From Kuschelorhynchus macadamiae (taxonomy: Eukaryota > Arthropoda > Insecta > Coleoptera > Curculionidae), in NCBI GenBank assembly GCA_030620095.1, contig JAUTXW010000358.1, forward strand, positions 434,001 through 498,000: a DNA stretch of 64,000 bases, read 5' to 3'. This document shows, piece by piece, positions 44,430 to 56,744 of this stretch (positions are counted from its first letter, which is position 1; each line of letters begins with the position of its first letter). The position numbers were made by a program, and so were the translations under genes. The notes under the pieces were generated by a model that searched no databases, was not told the origin of the DNA, and worked only from the letters and a program-made list of their open reading frames with translations.

Positions 44430-45690
44430 ATTCCATGCGGAAAATTGGTTTTCCTGCACTAGTGCGGAAGCATTTTCAACAAACTGACATTTCGACATAT
44501 TTATTTGTCATTAATTGTTTTTATATGTGCGTATTTTCCGTAATTTTGCATTATTTAAGTGAATTAGACAATCTGGCCATGCAAGACGGGGTTCCAGAAT
44601 ATATTATGAACGCAGCGAAAGAAGTAGATTTGGATTTGCTTGCAGAAAAATCCTAAGTCGGATAAATTCAGGAATATGAAAAGTTCATCAAATGGTGCGC
44701 CAATAATCGCTGGAGCCTGCAGGCGTGAAGAATTAACTCATTTGTTGTGTGAAAACGTAGTCGAACAAGAAGATTTGTGTCTGGTGAAAATACCAGATAG
44801 CAAGACCCACCAGAGTAGAAATTTTGTTACACCTAACTGAAAAACAAAATTCTTAATTTAATCAAGAAGTACATGTCTCTGCGTCCCAAAAGTACACCGC
44901 ATCAAAGGTTTTTTGTCAATTTCCAAAAAGGTAAATGTACTGCTCAAACTGTTGGCATTAATAAGTTTGGTAAGGTGCCAGCGGACGTAGCAGGTTTTTT
45001 TGAGACTTCCAAATACGGAGACCTTTACTGGACACTGTTATAGACTCTCTTCGGCGACTATGTTGGCCGACGCTGGAGAGGATAATACTAATTTGAAACG
45101 TCTGGGGGGGTGGCAATCTACATCATGTGGACGAATCCATGGAGAACAAAAAACGCATCGCCAACCAAATTCTATGTTCTACAGGAGAAAATTGCAAGGA
45201 AAATTCGTTTCCGCTTTCGCCCTTGCCCTCTGCAAGTTTCGCGTACGAAATTGATAGTATTGCTGACAACAATGGACCAGTGAATCAGCACATGACAAAT
45301 TAAGAAGAAAAAGTGTCAACATTATTGCCAGCACCACAAAGGCTAACCAGCAAAATGCTCGCAACTTAGTTAATAATGCCTATAATTGTCAATTTTCGGT
45401 TACCTACCATGTTAATTACAACAAAGAATAAATTTTTTAAACAGTTTTCTATAGCTCTGTGTAGTTATTACCTTTTTCCAAATAATTAGTTACTTTTAAA
45501 TATATAATAGTTTTTTTTATAGTTTAATAAAAAATGTTAAATCACTACGAATTATGTACGTATTTCCGAACGTTTGTAGAAAAACTATTGTACCTAACAC
45601 TTGCGGAAAATGTTTTTTCCGCACTCGGCTGCTTCACCGAACTCCGCTACGCGTTGTTCGGTCAGCTGCAGACTCGATTCCATCTTATTT
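44430..45690 (+). mobile_element. Crypton copy A with both end regions
   Basis: The left end carries ATGCGGAAAATTGGTTTTCC, TGCACTAGTGCGGAAGC (44440-44470). The right end carries CTAACACTTGCGGAAAATG and TTTTTTCCGCACTCGGCTGC (45592-45631). Both ends resemble those of copy B at 32.8-33.8 kb. Cryptons have no long inverted repeats, so the borders are approximate. Confidence 0.65.
44579..45330 (+). pseudogene. Crypton tyrosine recombinase, copy A (internal deletion)
   Basis: Starts MQDGVPEYIMNAAKEVDLDL at 44579 and continues EYEKFIKWCANN (about 44670-44705), then jumps to GACRREELTHL (44715-44750), the box with the first catalytic Arg. The core-binding domain of about 100 residues between them is missing. 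Next are LVKIPDSKTH (44780), KYMSLRPKSTPHQRFFVNF (44868-44925), TVGINKFGKVPADV (44948-44990), FTGHCYRLSSATMLADAG (45023-45075) and LKRLGGWQST (45093-45123), then DESMENKKRIANQIL (45130-45175) in another frame. The segment that should hold the catalytic Tyr between GGWQST and DES is deleted. Frameshifts throughout. Inactive, but the catalytic domain is better kept than in copy C. Confidence 0.82.
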
Positions 45691-47150
45691 AAAAAAAAAA
45701 ACGTTTTTGGTGGTTTTAATTTTAAGTTTAGTTTAGTGAATCTCATACTTGAAATTGTGCTACCAAGAGATTATGTACCCAATTTTACCCATAAGTCCAG
45801 AAGCGAGAACTTCAACTAGAAAGTGAGAGGTATCTATAAATCATTTTAGTTTTGTCGGAACTAAAGAATAATTTAAGAATATATACTTGACTAAATTCTA
45901 AAAACCGATCCATAGAATAATAATTTAAAATTTTATCCTTTAGGTATATTCTCATTTGTGTTTGATTTATGTACTGAAAACGGTAAGTAAGGTGGACATA
46001 ACAGTGTTATTTAGGACTTTGCAACAATTTTGGTAATACGACCTTTAATATTATATGTTATTTACTCAGGTGGTAGAAAACTAAGTTATGTATCTATGAA
46101 TTTTGAAAATTGTTCCTTCATATTGACATTGCAGATTATACGGAATATATATAGGTATTTTTGTATAATTCTCGAAATTAATTAGTGTACAACGGGCGTA
46201 TTTTTAGCACTTATATCAAAAAATATATTGATGTTTTCGTAGATGTACAATAATATAAGCAAAGTTGCCACTATTTTAAATAGATAAATTGTATAGAATA
46301 ATGTGGGATTCCCAAAACTCTCCTTATTGTTTGAGAGCTTTTAATTTTGCGGCAATTTTACCATTTGACACGGTTTTTTTTTCCGTCATGTCTGTTTGTG
46401 ACTTCAAAATTGTTGATGATTTATTAGGCGTAGGTGTGATTCAAAGAATAATGAACACGTGATAATTTTATTCTTCTCGTTTCGTTACGGTATTGTGTGA
46501 GTGTCTTGAGATGGTTAACAAATTAAAAACGTAGCTGGACGCTTTTTTCAAATGGGGTAATTAATTCAGTAATGTATAATACGCATGGCAATTTAAAATA
46601 TGACGAATTATGTAACATATTTTTATTCAGTTAAGTGACTAAATTACTTTACTTAGATATATCAAAGAAAAATGAATAAAAAACTGAAATTGGATTATTA
46701 GTGTCACAGCACCCATTAGTAGTACATCCACTCTAGAATCATCAATCAATTTAGCCAATTTTTACCGGTAATCTTCCAGAGTGAACCCCCAAAACCAACA
46801 GAACAGGCACTAACTATATATGAAGGGTGACCATAGGTACTAATTTTCGTAGAACAGTACTTACTTTTAAGTTGTGCTCCACTGTCCTCATACATACATG
46901 TACTTTTTCTGGTTCAGAGTAATAAAAATTAACAGTATCTCAAGTATTCAAAAGACAACCAAAAGGATTCTCTAAAAAACATCTAGAAAAATATGTTTTT
47001 CCTTTGATAATAATTGTACCACAATTCTAACAATACTTTTATGACGGGAATTTACATGTCGTTTACATAGTACGCTCAGAGTTGTTTGCAACAAAAGAAG
47101 TATCACAAAACTTTTTAGAAATTCGTACAATATTACAGCGGGAAAAAAAA
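45691..47150. other. AT-rich DNA, no gene seen
   Basis: No coding or repeat signal recognised. Confidence 0.45.
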
Positions 47151-47159
47151 ATTCTGCAG

Positions 47160-48200
47160 TTAGGTTATTACTCCCACGTTTTCTATGCTTCTACGACCCG
47201 ATGGCGATTTGTCCCGTGCCACTCTGACCGCTCTTGTCTCATCCATTCGACTGTTGTGTTGGTTCCATTCTCTTTTTCCACCTTGCATGATCTTATGTTC
47301 CCACTTCTTTCTCTATCTAGTGTCTTTCCAGCAATCCTACGGAGTATTATCATCTCGGCTCTGGGATGTCTTGTTTTGGATGTTTCGGGGCGAGTTCCAG
47401 CAGTATATGTCATTATTGGCCTTATTGCAGCCTTGTAGATACTGGTCTTAGCTTTTGTCCCAATAAATTTATTTTTCCATATTGTGGTGTTTAGGCATGC
47501 CGCTATTCTTGTGGCTTTAATAGTTTGTTCTCTGAACTCGCGTTTTCAACGTCAACATATGCGGATAACTCTATTCCAAGGTATTTGAACTTCATCTCTT
47601 GTTGAATAATTTTACCATCTACAACTAATTTGCATCTAAGAGAGGTTTTGGAGGTTGTCATGCATTTTGTTTTAGAGGCAGATATTATCGTGTTAAGAGA
47701 TTTAGCTGTTCGATTAAATAAATTTAGAAGTCTTTGCTAATCGTCTTTTTTCTCTGCCATCAGTACTGCGTCGTCAGCATTGTAGCCCTTTAGTTTTCGA
47801 AATTTTTTGATTATTTCATCCATGATAATATTAAACAATAAAGGGCTAAGAGAATCTACCTGTCTTATACCCTTGCCTACCGGTATTCGTTCAGTGAACT
47901 CACCATTTATTTTTGCTTGTACTTTGTTGTTCGGGTATATGTTTTCAATAGTTTTAATGAGGTTATAACCAATTTTTCTATCACATTGTAGGTGCAGAAT
48001 GTCAGGCAACTGGACGCGATCAAATTCTTTCTCCAAATTTATGAAATACAAAAATGCTGGTTTGTTGTATTCGATGGATTTTTCAACTATTTGTCTTCAG
48101 ATGAACACAGCGTCCGTATAAGATCGCCCAGATCTAAATCCCTGCTGTTCATCTGATAAATTGTTTAAGTTATTAATTTTGTTTGTACTTTTTTTCTCCC
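47160..48200 (-). pseudogene. LINE 4, RTE-like reverse transcriptase, 5'-truncated
   Basis: The minus strand reads NNLSDEQQGFRSGRSYTDAV (about 48105-48165), FINLEKEFDRVQLPDIL (48000-48050), the first catalytic-Asp block, IPVGKGIRQVDSLSPLLFNI (about 47835-47895), and YNADDAVLMAEKKDD (47737-47781), the YADD box with a short deletion before it. In the C-terminal part: TCMTTSKT-like words near 47660, FKYLGIE (47580s), RPETSKTRHPRAEMIILRRI (47325-47385), and NRHRVVEA (47183). This order is that of the abundant RTE-type endonuclease-reverse transcriptases of aphids and beetles. The endonuclease and start of the RT are missing, as in typical 5'-truncated copies. The Gly of RQG reads Val. Confidence 0.85.
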
Positions 48201-48349
48201 ATAAAATTAGTCGCCGGGGGAATTGGGGGAGATATTTAAACTGTACCGGATTTTCTATTATATTTTGTCCTCCAGTTAGAGGGATAAATATTAGAAATAT
48301 AAACAAAATTTAAATAGGAAGGTTGTAGGATTTTACCAGCATTGTGTTT

Positions 48350-49499
48350 TAAGAATATCAAGTTTTTTAAAAAGTCATTTAAGTTGAAAAATATACATAA
48401 CTTATATTTTTTTATTAGTGGGATACCCTGCATATTATTATTTCATTCAACGGGTTTTGTCTTACCGAATATACATGTACTAGGTTTTATAACTAACATT
48501 ATTATTCAATCAGTGTCAAAATTATATTCAATGTAACTACTTAATAGTACATTAACTAATATTCTTTAGATAGAAATATAATGATAAAAAATTGATCAAA
48601 TGCTAAGAATAATAAAAATGTTGCTACTGTTTTTAAAACCGAATATATCCGGTTTAGATAACATTGAATAGATTACTTATAGTACTTAAGCCTGAGTATA
48701 AGTGGATTTCTATTAAAACCGCCACCTCTTATATGCGCGGTGTTAAATAATATAGTGCAAAATTTCGAAAAATTTAACTCTCCTCCAATTTTGACAAAGT
48801 TCTTTTATTTAACTCATTTAGTTCTATCATAATATTCCTTAACTATCCATCTCGGAACAATTTCGACATTTTTTAGTTATCTCCGTAACGATAGAATATA
48901 TGATTGTTTAATGAATACATATATGCAGCCCTAGTATTAAAATTTGCCAAAAAAGTAAAATGCATTTTATTTTAGGTAGGTGCATATATGTAGTGACCCT
49001 AATTATTGTTTTATATGTTTTTCTACAGATCAAGATAAATAATATGTACTTGTATAGCTGTGACACAAAAAAATAAAATTAAAATTACTAAATTATAATT
49101 CATATAGGATTTTGTCTCAGATCCGAGTAATCTAACCGATGTAATTAATATTTTTTAACTCTATTTTTTTAATCAGTCTTGTATAACTATGAACATTTTG
49201 TATCATAAATTGATGTTCTTAAAATACGGCAAAACACGAGAAACCTATCCAAAATATTTTTTTAATTCCGCCAATAATGATCAGCCTTTACATACATTTT
49301 TACTTTAACGAATAGGACTGCAAATTTCCATTAAAAACAATTTCTTTTATATATATTAGAGTTTTCCCATATATTTTGACAGCCACTTACGGAGTTTATT
49401 AATCAAGACAGAAAAAAAGTTATTTGGTTTTACTTAAGGCATCAGAATCTGCCAACAAAATAAATATGAAAAAAACAATTGAAAAGTAAAAAATTGAGC
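48350..49499. other. AT-rich DNA, no gene seen
   Basis: No gene. TACCCTGCATAT at 48424 is a weak CACCCTGTATA-type word. Confidence 0.4.
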
Positions 49500-49720
49500 A
49501 TCAACTTTGTTATTTTAAATGGAACACTCTGTACAATATATCAATTAATGGGCATCTTGTTGTTGATTATAAAAATACTAGGTTTGATACCTTTATCTTT
49601 AAACACTACCAAGAACCCTGCCATAGGGGACAATGTGATAGAAAGAGGGTGAACATACACATAAGTAAAGTCATTAGAAATGAATACATTGCCTCTTATG
49701 GCAGGGTTCTTGTCAATTTT
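49500..49720 (+). repeat. MITE with hairpin, copy 1 (relative at 62575)
   Basis: Shares with 62575-62815, in order, GGTTTGNTACCTTTATCTTT, AAAGNATC-like spacer, and ACATTGCNTCTTATGGCA. Within it CAAGAACCCTGCCATAGGGG (49611) pairs with CTCTTATGGCAGGGTTCTTG (ending 49713) as 27-base arms with 3-4 mismatches round a 49-base loop. It abuts the reverse transcriptase of LINE 5 precisely where coding stops, so it may have inserted there. Confidence 0.65.
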
Positions 49721-49724
49721 CTAA

Positions 49725-51340
49725 AAGGTCTTGATTAATTGTGTCGAATGCTTTCGAAAAGTCTAAAAGTACTAAAACACTATTCATTTCTCATAGTACA
49801 ATTTACCAGAGATACTGAAGTACTAAAGTTATTTCTGAGGACGGATTGAGTAGGAGGAATTATGTTATTAATAGTGAAATAGTTGTACATTTATTTATTG
49901 CCAATATTTTAGAATTCTTATTACATGGAGCATTCATGTTCTTTGGTGTGCTAACTTTTAGTAAGGGTTTACTAATTGATATTTTCCATTTATCAGGAAA
50001 ATATTTTTACTTTAAGTTACAATTATTGATGTGAGTGTTTATTTTATCAACATGCAGGCGACAATATTAAGAGGTGATATTTTCATCTACTTCAGCAGCG
50101 TTAGTGCTAATACTGTTCAAAGCTTTATGGATATCAGGTATTCCCGGAAGGTTAAATGAAACTTGTAGATTGGCATTAAAATTATTACTTTTGTAATTTT
50201 TTTTTTTTCAAAAAAGTTTGAAATATTAGGAAGAAAAGCTAAGAAAGAACTATAATCGTTAGAGTCAGATAAATTTCTTGGAATTTCATTATTTTTCTCA
50301 GAACATATATTTAAACTTCGGATTGCGTATCAAGTTTTTCATGAATTTTTAGCTCGACTCTCGTCAGTAGCACAAAGTGTAAAATTCCTTAAATATTTAT
50401 AATTAGCCCAATCCTTGTTAAGCTGTTATACTTTTTTAAGGCGTTTTCTCATTGTCTTATAAAAACCTTTGTTGGCCGTTAACCAAGGAGCTTTTAGCGT
50501 GGAACACAGTGCAAATTCAATCGTTTACGTTCATTTACGTCAGACTTTATTTTTTTTAAGTATTTTTCGGTGTTTACTTAGATACTTTTTTCAAATATAG
50601 GTCATAAACGTTTATATTTAGTTCCCGTATCAAAATCATACCCATTTTTGTACCACAAATGTGTACTTCCTTTTTAAGTTTTGTTTTTGTTGGTTAGTTT
50701 TTACGTTAAAGCTTTAGGCTTTAGTATTTGCCATTCTCGTATTGGAGTATGTTGATTAAATCATTCAATAACCAAATCAAGTAAAATATTTATCTTGTTC
50801 CCAATATTTTTATCATACAATATATTCTCCCAGGGCAAGTTATACAACGTGATAAAAAATTTACTAGAATTAAATTTTTTTAATTTCTATATCGAATAAT
50901 TCTCGGTGTGACTGTAACGCTAAATTGGCATTAAAATAAACGAGTCCATGATCTGAAATGTGATGGGTGGGAATAACTCCAGAATTATTTATCAGGAATC
51001 GATTCCTTACGAAAATTAGATCAATTAAGGTACTTTACGTGCCTGTTAATCATGTTGGCTCGTTGATATTCTGCAAAAGGTTGTTTTCAAAAAAATGCGA
51101 TAGGTGATTATCAAGTTTAAACTGATAAATATTAAAATCGCCCATGCAAAATATTTCATCCACAGATCAAGAAAGACAAGAGAACATGTTATCAAAATCA
51201 GGTATTAAACTGTTAAAATACATATTTGATGGTCTATAAAAAACCATGAAAGAGTACGTTCTATTATGAATTTTGAGTTTAAATATTAAGCTTTTTAGTT
51301 GCACATTTACATCAAAATCGAACTTGGTTTATACGATATT
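49725..51340 (-). pseudogene. LINE 5, Jockey-like, endonuclease to mid reverse transcriptase
   Basis: From 51340 downwards the minus strand reads KFDFDVNVQLKSLIFKLKIH and RTYSFMVFYRPS (about 51220-51330), IFCMGDFNIYQFKLDNHLSH (about 51095-51155), STLIDLIFVRNRF (about 50995-51035), THHISDHGLVYFNAN (about 50930-50975), then the linker KAPWLTANKGFYKTMRKRLK (about 50435-50495), NKDWANYKYLRNFT (about 50385-50425), NEIPRNLSDSNDYSSFLSFL (about 50235-50295), and finally NSVLVLLDFSKAFDTINQDL (49732-49791), the first reverse transcriptase Asp block. Coding ends abruptly at a hairpin MITE. Stops are frequent. The endonuclease start is missing. Confidence 0.8.
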
Positions 51341-51419
51341 TTATGGCACGGATCTTCGGCTTTGGCTTTACTCGTTTTGCTATACCTCACGGCCGTTACA
51401 AATATGTGACCTGCAGAAC

Positions 51420-51900
51420 TTACCTAAAGTCTTTTATTGAAAACATTATTGTAAACCTTTAAAGTCATATAAAAGACATGGATATTTTAGTTAATTATTT
51501 CGTAACGTTTATTTGACATACTAACTTCTGTTTGTTGTTACAGGTTAGTGACCAAGACCATCAGTAGCACCTGTTAGGTAATCATTTGTTTAACGAAACA
51601 CCTTTAATGGTGACAGTATGTAGTGGGTGAGTAATAACAATCTTAGTTGGATCTAACATCATTAATTATTTTGATTCATGATTACTAATATTTATTTTTA
51701 TCCTAACTAGTTTTTAGTATTTTTCATCTCACTTGTAAGTTTGGATGAACGTGAGTGTGGTATGGAGTATTATAAAAGCATTAAATTAAAAAAGTCGGTA
51801 AATTTCCTTTACGAGAAACTTCCCTCGTTATGAATCTTTAATTTTATTAAGAATAGTAAAGTGTGACCCAAATGAATTAGGTACATAGTAATTTAGTAAC
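51420..51900. other. unassigned DNA
   Basis: No gene recognised; leads into the repeat array. Confidence 0.4.
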
Positions 51901-53410
51901 ACATATATCTTTTCAAACATTTTTATTGGACGCCATTTTGTTCCATCATAATGGAATCCTGTCTATATTTTACCAGCTTCCACCTATGCTACTTTTTATT
52001 TTTGGGCATAATTTAAAATAAATTCAATAAGCAGTTTTTACATTGTCACACACCGCAATTTTATTACGTCATTTTGAATTCATACCAGTTTATCTCTATA
52101 TTATATCTAATTTTTCTACAAAATTTAAAGTCAATTGAATTAGATTTTTTACTTTGATTTAAAAAAAAATATTTGACCGCCATTTTGTTTCGCCATCTTG
52201 AATTCGTACCACAACTTTACTAGTTTTTCTCTATATCACACTTAATGCTTGCACACAATTTGAAATGAATGTAGTTTTTTAGGCTGATTTTTTAAATATT
52301 TTATTAGACCGCCATTTTGTTTTGCTATTTTATATTACTATTAAAATGTCACCCGTTCATTAAGTTTTGATTTTTGTGCAAAGTTTAAGGTAAATTGGAT
52401 AATTAGTTTTATTAGTAATAACTTTTTTAACGTTTCACTAGGCCACCATCTTCGTCCGGCATATTGGATTTTTACCAAAATATTACCTTGTCCTCTCCAT
52501 AGGACCCTTTTTTTTGACTAAAATTTGAAGTTAATTTGAAAAGTAGTTTTTAAGCTATGCCACGAACTGGCAGACGGAGAGACAAACCGACAGACTGATC
52601 GACGGAATTGATAAATCAAATTTTTTGGCATCTAAGGACGCTAAAACGTGAAGATATGTAAAACCTGAGAGGGTGAATTTTTTCAGGATAATAAAGATTT
52701 TATTTGGCCACCATTTTGTTTAGCAATCTTGAATTAGTACCACAGTTTTATTACTTCATCTTACTTGGATTCGTACCAAAATTTACCAGTTGATTAAAAT
52801 AAGGGTTGAAGGTTTCCATTAATTATGATTGCTACATAAAACTAGATTTTTGTGCAAAATTTGAGATAAATTGGAAACGTAGTAGAAGTAGTAGTGTTAG
52901 TAATAATTTTTTTAACATTTCACTGGGCCGTCATTTTATTTTGCCCTATTTGAGTTTTACCAAAATGTTACTAGGTCATCCACGTATGGGGTAAGTAGTT
53001 TTTTAGCTATGCCGCTAACTGGCAGACAGACAGACAAACCGACAGACTGACCGACGGCATTGAATAAAATATATTTTTTGGCATCTAGGGACGCTAAAAG
53101 GTGAAGTTATGTTAAACCTAAGAGGGGATATAAGAGGAAATAACAAAATTTGAGATAAATTGAAAAATTAGTTTTTTAGTAATCATTTTTTTAACATTTC
53201 ACTAGGCCGCCATTTTTTTTTGCCATATTGGATTTTTACCAAACTGTTACCAGGTCATCCTCATATGACCCTTAATTTTTGACTAAAATTTGAAGTCAAT
53301 CGGGTAAGTAGTTTGTTAGCTGTTGTTGTTGACGCACGGAGAAAACATGATTTTCAGCATAAAGGGACCCTGAAACATAGAGATTTGAAAAAATGAAGTA
53401 TACATATATA
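51901..53410 (+). repeat. degenerate repeat array with GCCGCCATTTTG units
   Basis: Seven blocks with a GGCCGCCATTTTGTTTTGCC-like word start near 51929, 52176, 52310, 52441, 52704, 52926 and 53204. Each is followed by TTGGATTTTTACCAAAA or TTGAATTCGTACCA and later by AAATTTGAAGTCAAT. A longer unit of about 475 bp is repeated: 52376-52690 against 52850-53135, both with GCTATGCCRCKAACTGGCAG, ACAAACCGACAGACTGA, GACGG and TTTTTTGGCATCTARGGACG. A third partial unit runs to 53400. Copies in reverse lie at 34430 and 63070. No protein seen. Confidence 0.8.
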
Positions 53411-54615
53411 TCGAAATAATAAATGCTTTTACGAAATTATCAACCTCATTATTTGCGGGCCTAGAAGATGTATTAAAAATAAAGATTTCTTACATTAAAA
53501 TTACAGTTTTTATAAATATGGGACCGAAAATGCTTCGTTTCTGAGACACTGAGTACGCATACAAACAAATTTGCTGTCACAATAAAAACACTTAGTGCAG
53601 AAAGGGAAAGAGTGTGACGGGAACCCTTAAGACAAAAAAGAATTTTTTTTTGTGTTCAGATTTGATTTTTTTATCGCCAAAAAAACACAAAGAAACAAAG
53701 AAATAATTTTCAAAAATTAACGGGGCGTTGATATTTTTAAATTGTTCATGCTAAAATTTAATAATAGTATATTCATTGCATGCAGTAAATTAGTCTAGTT
53801 CACAAATTCAGAATATTATTAATTCTTGCTACTACTAGTAAAACTATGAGTGAGAGTTCATTGAATGAAAAATATGCGAAAGTTTCAAGCCCGCACATAA
53901 ACAATTTCAAAAGTTATTAACAAATTAAGATTAAAAAAAAGGAATTTTATTTTTTGCATATAACTCGGAATTAGTTCATGAGTGGAACTTCAAAAGATTC
54001 GTCTGTATGAGTGTTCTTAGCTCGGTTTTCATTAAAAAAAATGAAAATTAAACAACAGTAGTACTCCATTTTATTAAACTTAAACAAATTAATAGTTTCA
54101 CGATTCATCGGAATAAGTACCAAATTAAAGAGGTCATTAAGTCAATTCTAAAAATTCTACTATTTTCTCCAGTATCACGAACTACATATATAGATTCAAC
54201 AGAAATTTAATATGGCGTAACTGAGAGGACATTTTTTACCGCAAAGAATTTATTATCACACCAAAAATGATATGATTCGTTAAAAAACAACTAAGGTATT
54301 GCCCTGTTTCCATATTAAGTAAATCATAAGCAAAGGCAAAAAATCTCTCCCACATGTATACTTTGCTTATTCTTTATACTTATTGGTATCGTAAAATATA
54401 ATAAAGGCAGTTTTTTAACTGATGGCTAAAAATTAAGGAGGTATTTTTTTCATTATTTTGGGACTAAAAGTTTAAGTCAAAATTTTGATTGTTCTTAATT
54501 TTTTCTAAGGATCTTATATATTTCTAGAGATAAATAATTCAAATTTGACACACGCTGTACATGATGTCCCGATTTCGTTGTTTTTATGGGGTATCTTTCT
54601 AATTAGTGAAGATAG
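53411..54615. other. AT-rich DNA, no gene seen
   Basis: No coding or repeat signal recognised before the inverted repeat at 54619. Confidence 0.4.
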
Positions 54616-54618
54616 AGA

Positions 54619-56689
54619 AGACCCAAACAAAATTTTCATAGCCCCTTCGTTTTTAAGATACAGTGTGAAATTGAAAATATTGCATTTTTGGGCCCCTCTC
54701 GAATTTCGGTTATTGTTTAACTTATCGAATAAGTTTTGATACAGTTTTTCACGTAGAATCCAGTGGCGTAGAATTTTTATTTTTATGTTTTATTTTATAT
54801 TATTCAATTCACAATAAGGTTCTCGAAAATATATAATAGTATATACTTTTTGACGCCGAATCGCCCAGTAATTTGCATTTTTTTAGAGTTTTTGGTAGTA
54901 GGCTGGGATTGCTTACAAAACAAATGAATTTTTCAGGTTTTTTATTTATAGAAACAAGTTTTTTTTTAATTCTACAATAAATTATTATCTTGTATGTCCT
55001 TGTTTTATACTATTTTACAAAAAAGATCACTAAAATAAACAAAAAACTAAATCTATACCCTAAAGATATTGCTCGAAATGATGTCCATTTTGCCTTACAC
55101 AAAGCCTACATAATTTCGTGTTCTTCTTAAGGCATTGAAAATACTAACCAGTCGTTGTTGCATTTCATTGAATGCCCTTCTTGTGGCTTTTATTAAATCG
55201 GCTAAGGTGTCATGTCTTGTCCTATATATTTTGTTTTCTAAAGTACCCCACAGGAAGTTATCCAAAACGGAGGGATCTGGCGATCTTACAGAACCATTGG
55301 TCCCTATCCATTTTTCAGGAAAATTATTTTCCAAATACTGCCTTATTCTACCTGAATTATGAGCAGGTGCTGCTCCGTCCTGCTGAAAATACATGTCGCG
55401 TAAGTAGGCCAAAGGCAGATCATTGAGTAATTCCGGTAGAATAAGTTCCAGTATTTGGAAATACAGATCTGTATATAAGCTCCCCTGGTATATATGATAC
55501 ATTATTTTCGATCCCAATATGAAACAAGAAATATTAAACTCACACCTACCCTGTCGTTCGCGAGGAAATATTCGATGCTGGTTTTCTTGCGACCAATATC
55601 TAGAATTATGCCTATTTAATACTCCAGCGCTCCTTATATATGCCTCATCGGACCATATAACTTTTTATAAGAGTCAGGGTCATTATTGCATTTTTTTAGA
55701 TACCAGTTATAGAAAATCATACGACGCTGCATGCGTGTCTCCCGGATGTAAGTGTTGCACCAATCTGAATTTAAATGGTTTATCACCTTGTTTTCTTAAA
55801 AAAATTTTTACCCGGCTTTTTGGAACCCCAACATTCTGATGGATTTTTCTGCAAGAACTTGAAGGATCTACATCAAGGGACACCAGAACATTAACGATGT
55901 CTTCCTCGTTTTCCTTGTTATAGGTTTTGCTTCGCGGCTTATCGAAAGATCCGAAATCAACTAGATTTCTTTTCATTCTAAGAAATGTAATATCACAGGG
56001 TTGTCTTCGTTCTGGATACCTATGTTTAAAACGTCAACAGCTTCATAAAAATGTATTTACTATAAAATACGACGAATGTTAGGCATACCTTAACAAATCT
56101 AGTTCCGAAGCCTCGTTAACATTTTCGTTGATTGTGTAAAGCAGAGCAACATGTCGTATTTTTCTTCATTAGAAAACGTTTGGTTTCTTGCCATATTTTA
56201 TTATAAAATTTAAAATAATTATTGCGGTTATCTAATCTAGCTTCAAAACGAACCAGAGGTTTTTGACAAGTATTTTATTTAACATGACAACAGTTTTCTT
56301 TTGTTTTGTTTACGCAATACCAGCCTACTACTAAAAACTGAATCTATCTCTAAAAAAATGCAAATTACTGGGCGATTCGAATAGAAACGTATATACTATT
56401 ATATATTTTCAAGAAGCTTATTGTGAACTGAATAATATAAAATAAAAATATACGGGGTGTCCCATATAAAAAATTATAAGTTTGTGTTATATCTCAAAAA
56501 CGACAGCTCACATAAAAAATCTGACTACGCCACTGGATTCTACGTGAAAAACTGTATCAGAACCCGTTTTTACCTTTTCGATAAGTTAAACAACAATCGA
56601 AATACGAGGGGGGCCCAAAAATGCAATATTTTCAATTTCACACTATATCTTAAAAACGAAGGGGGGCTATGAAAATTTTGTTTGGGTCA
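54619..56689. mobile_element. mariner-type element between long inverted repeats
   Basis: The left arm 54619-54906 and right arm 56320-56689 match in reverse: ACCCAAACAAAATTTTCATA, GTGTGAAATTGAAAATATTG, CTTATCGAATAAGTTTTGAT (one or two differences), ACGTAGAATCCAGTGGCGTA, TATAATAGTATATAC and GAATCGCCCAGTAATTTGCA. The right arm carries an extra 70-80 bp including ACGGGGTGTCCCATAT (56454). The 1.4-kb interior holds a mariner-type transposase gene. Whether the arms are the true ends of that element or flanking repeat copies is not settled, as I found no TA duplication at their outer limits. Confidence 0.7.
55095..56194 (-). pseudogene. mariner-like transposase with DUF4817-type N-terminus, frameshifted
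   Basis: Proposed exon 1 is 56194-56089, starting MARNQTFSNEEKYDMLL and ending, after a 1-base frame slip, EASELDLLR. An intron with GT/AG borders (56020-56088) leads to exon 2 from 56019, beginning YPERRQPCDITFLRMKRNLV. Next are a helix-turn-helix block with SSCRKIHQNVGVPKSRV (about 55815-55865), FKFRLVQHLHPGDTH (about 55735-55780), the first Asp in IWSDEAYIRSAG (about 55625-55665), NRYWSQENQH (about 55590), QQDGAAPAHNSGR (about 55360-55400) with the second Asp, and RSPDPSVLDNFLWG (about 55245-55290) with the third. The order is that of mariner transposases with a DUF4817 N-terminus found in many insects. Two or three frameshifts; otherwise well kept. Confidence 0.85.
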
Positions 56690-56744
56690 TCTTTCGTTTT
56701 ACAAAAAAGTAGCATCATGCGTATAGGTGTTACTTTTTTCTATG

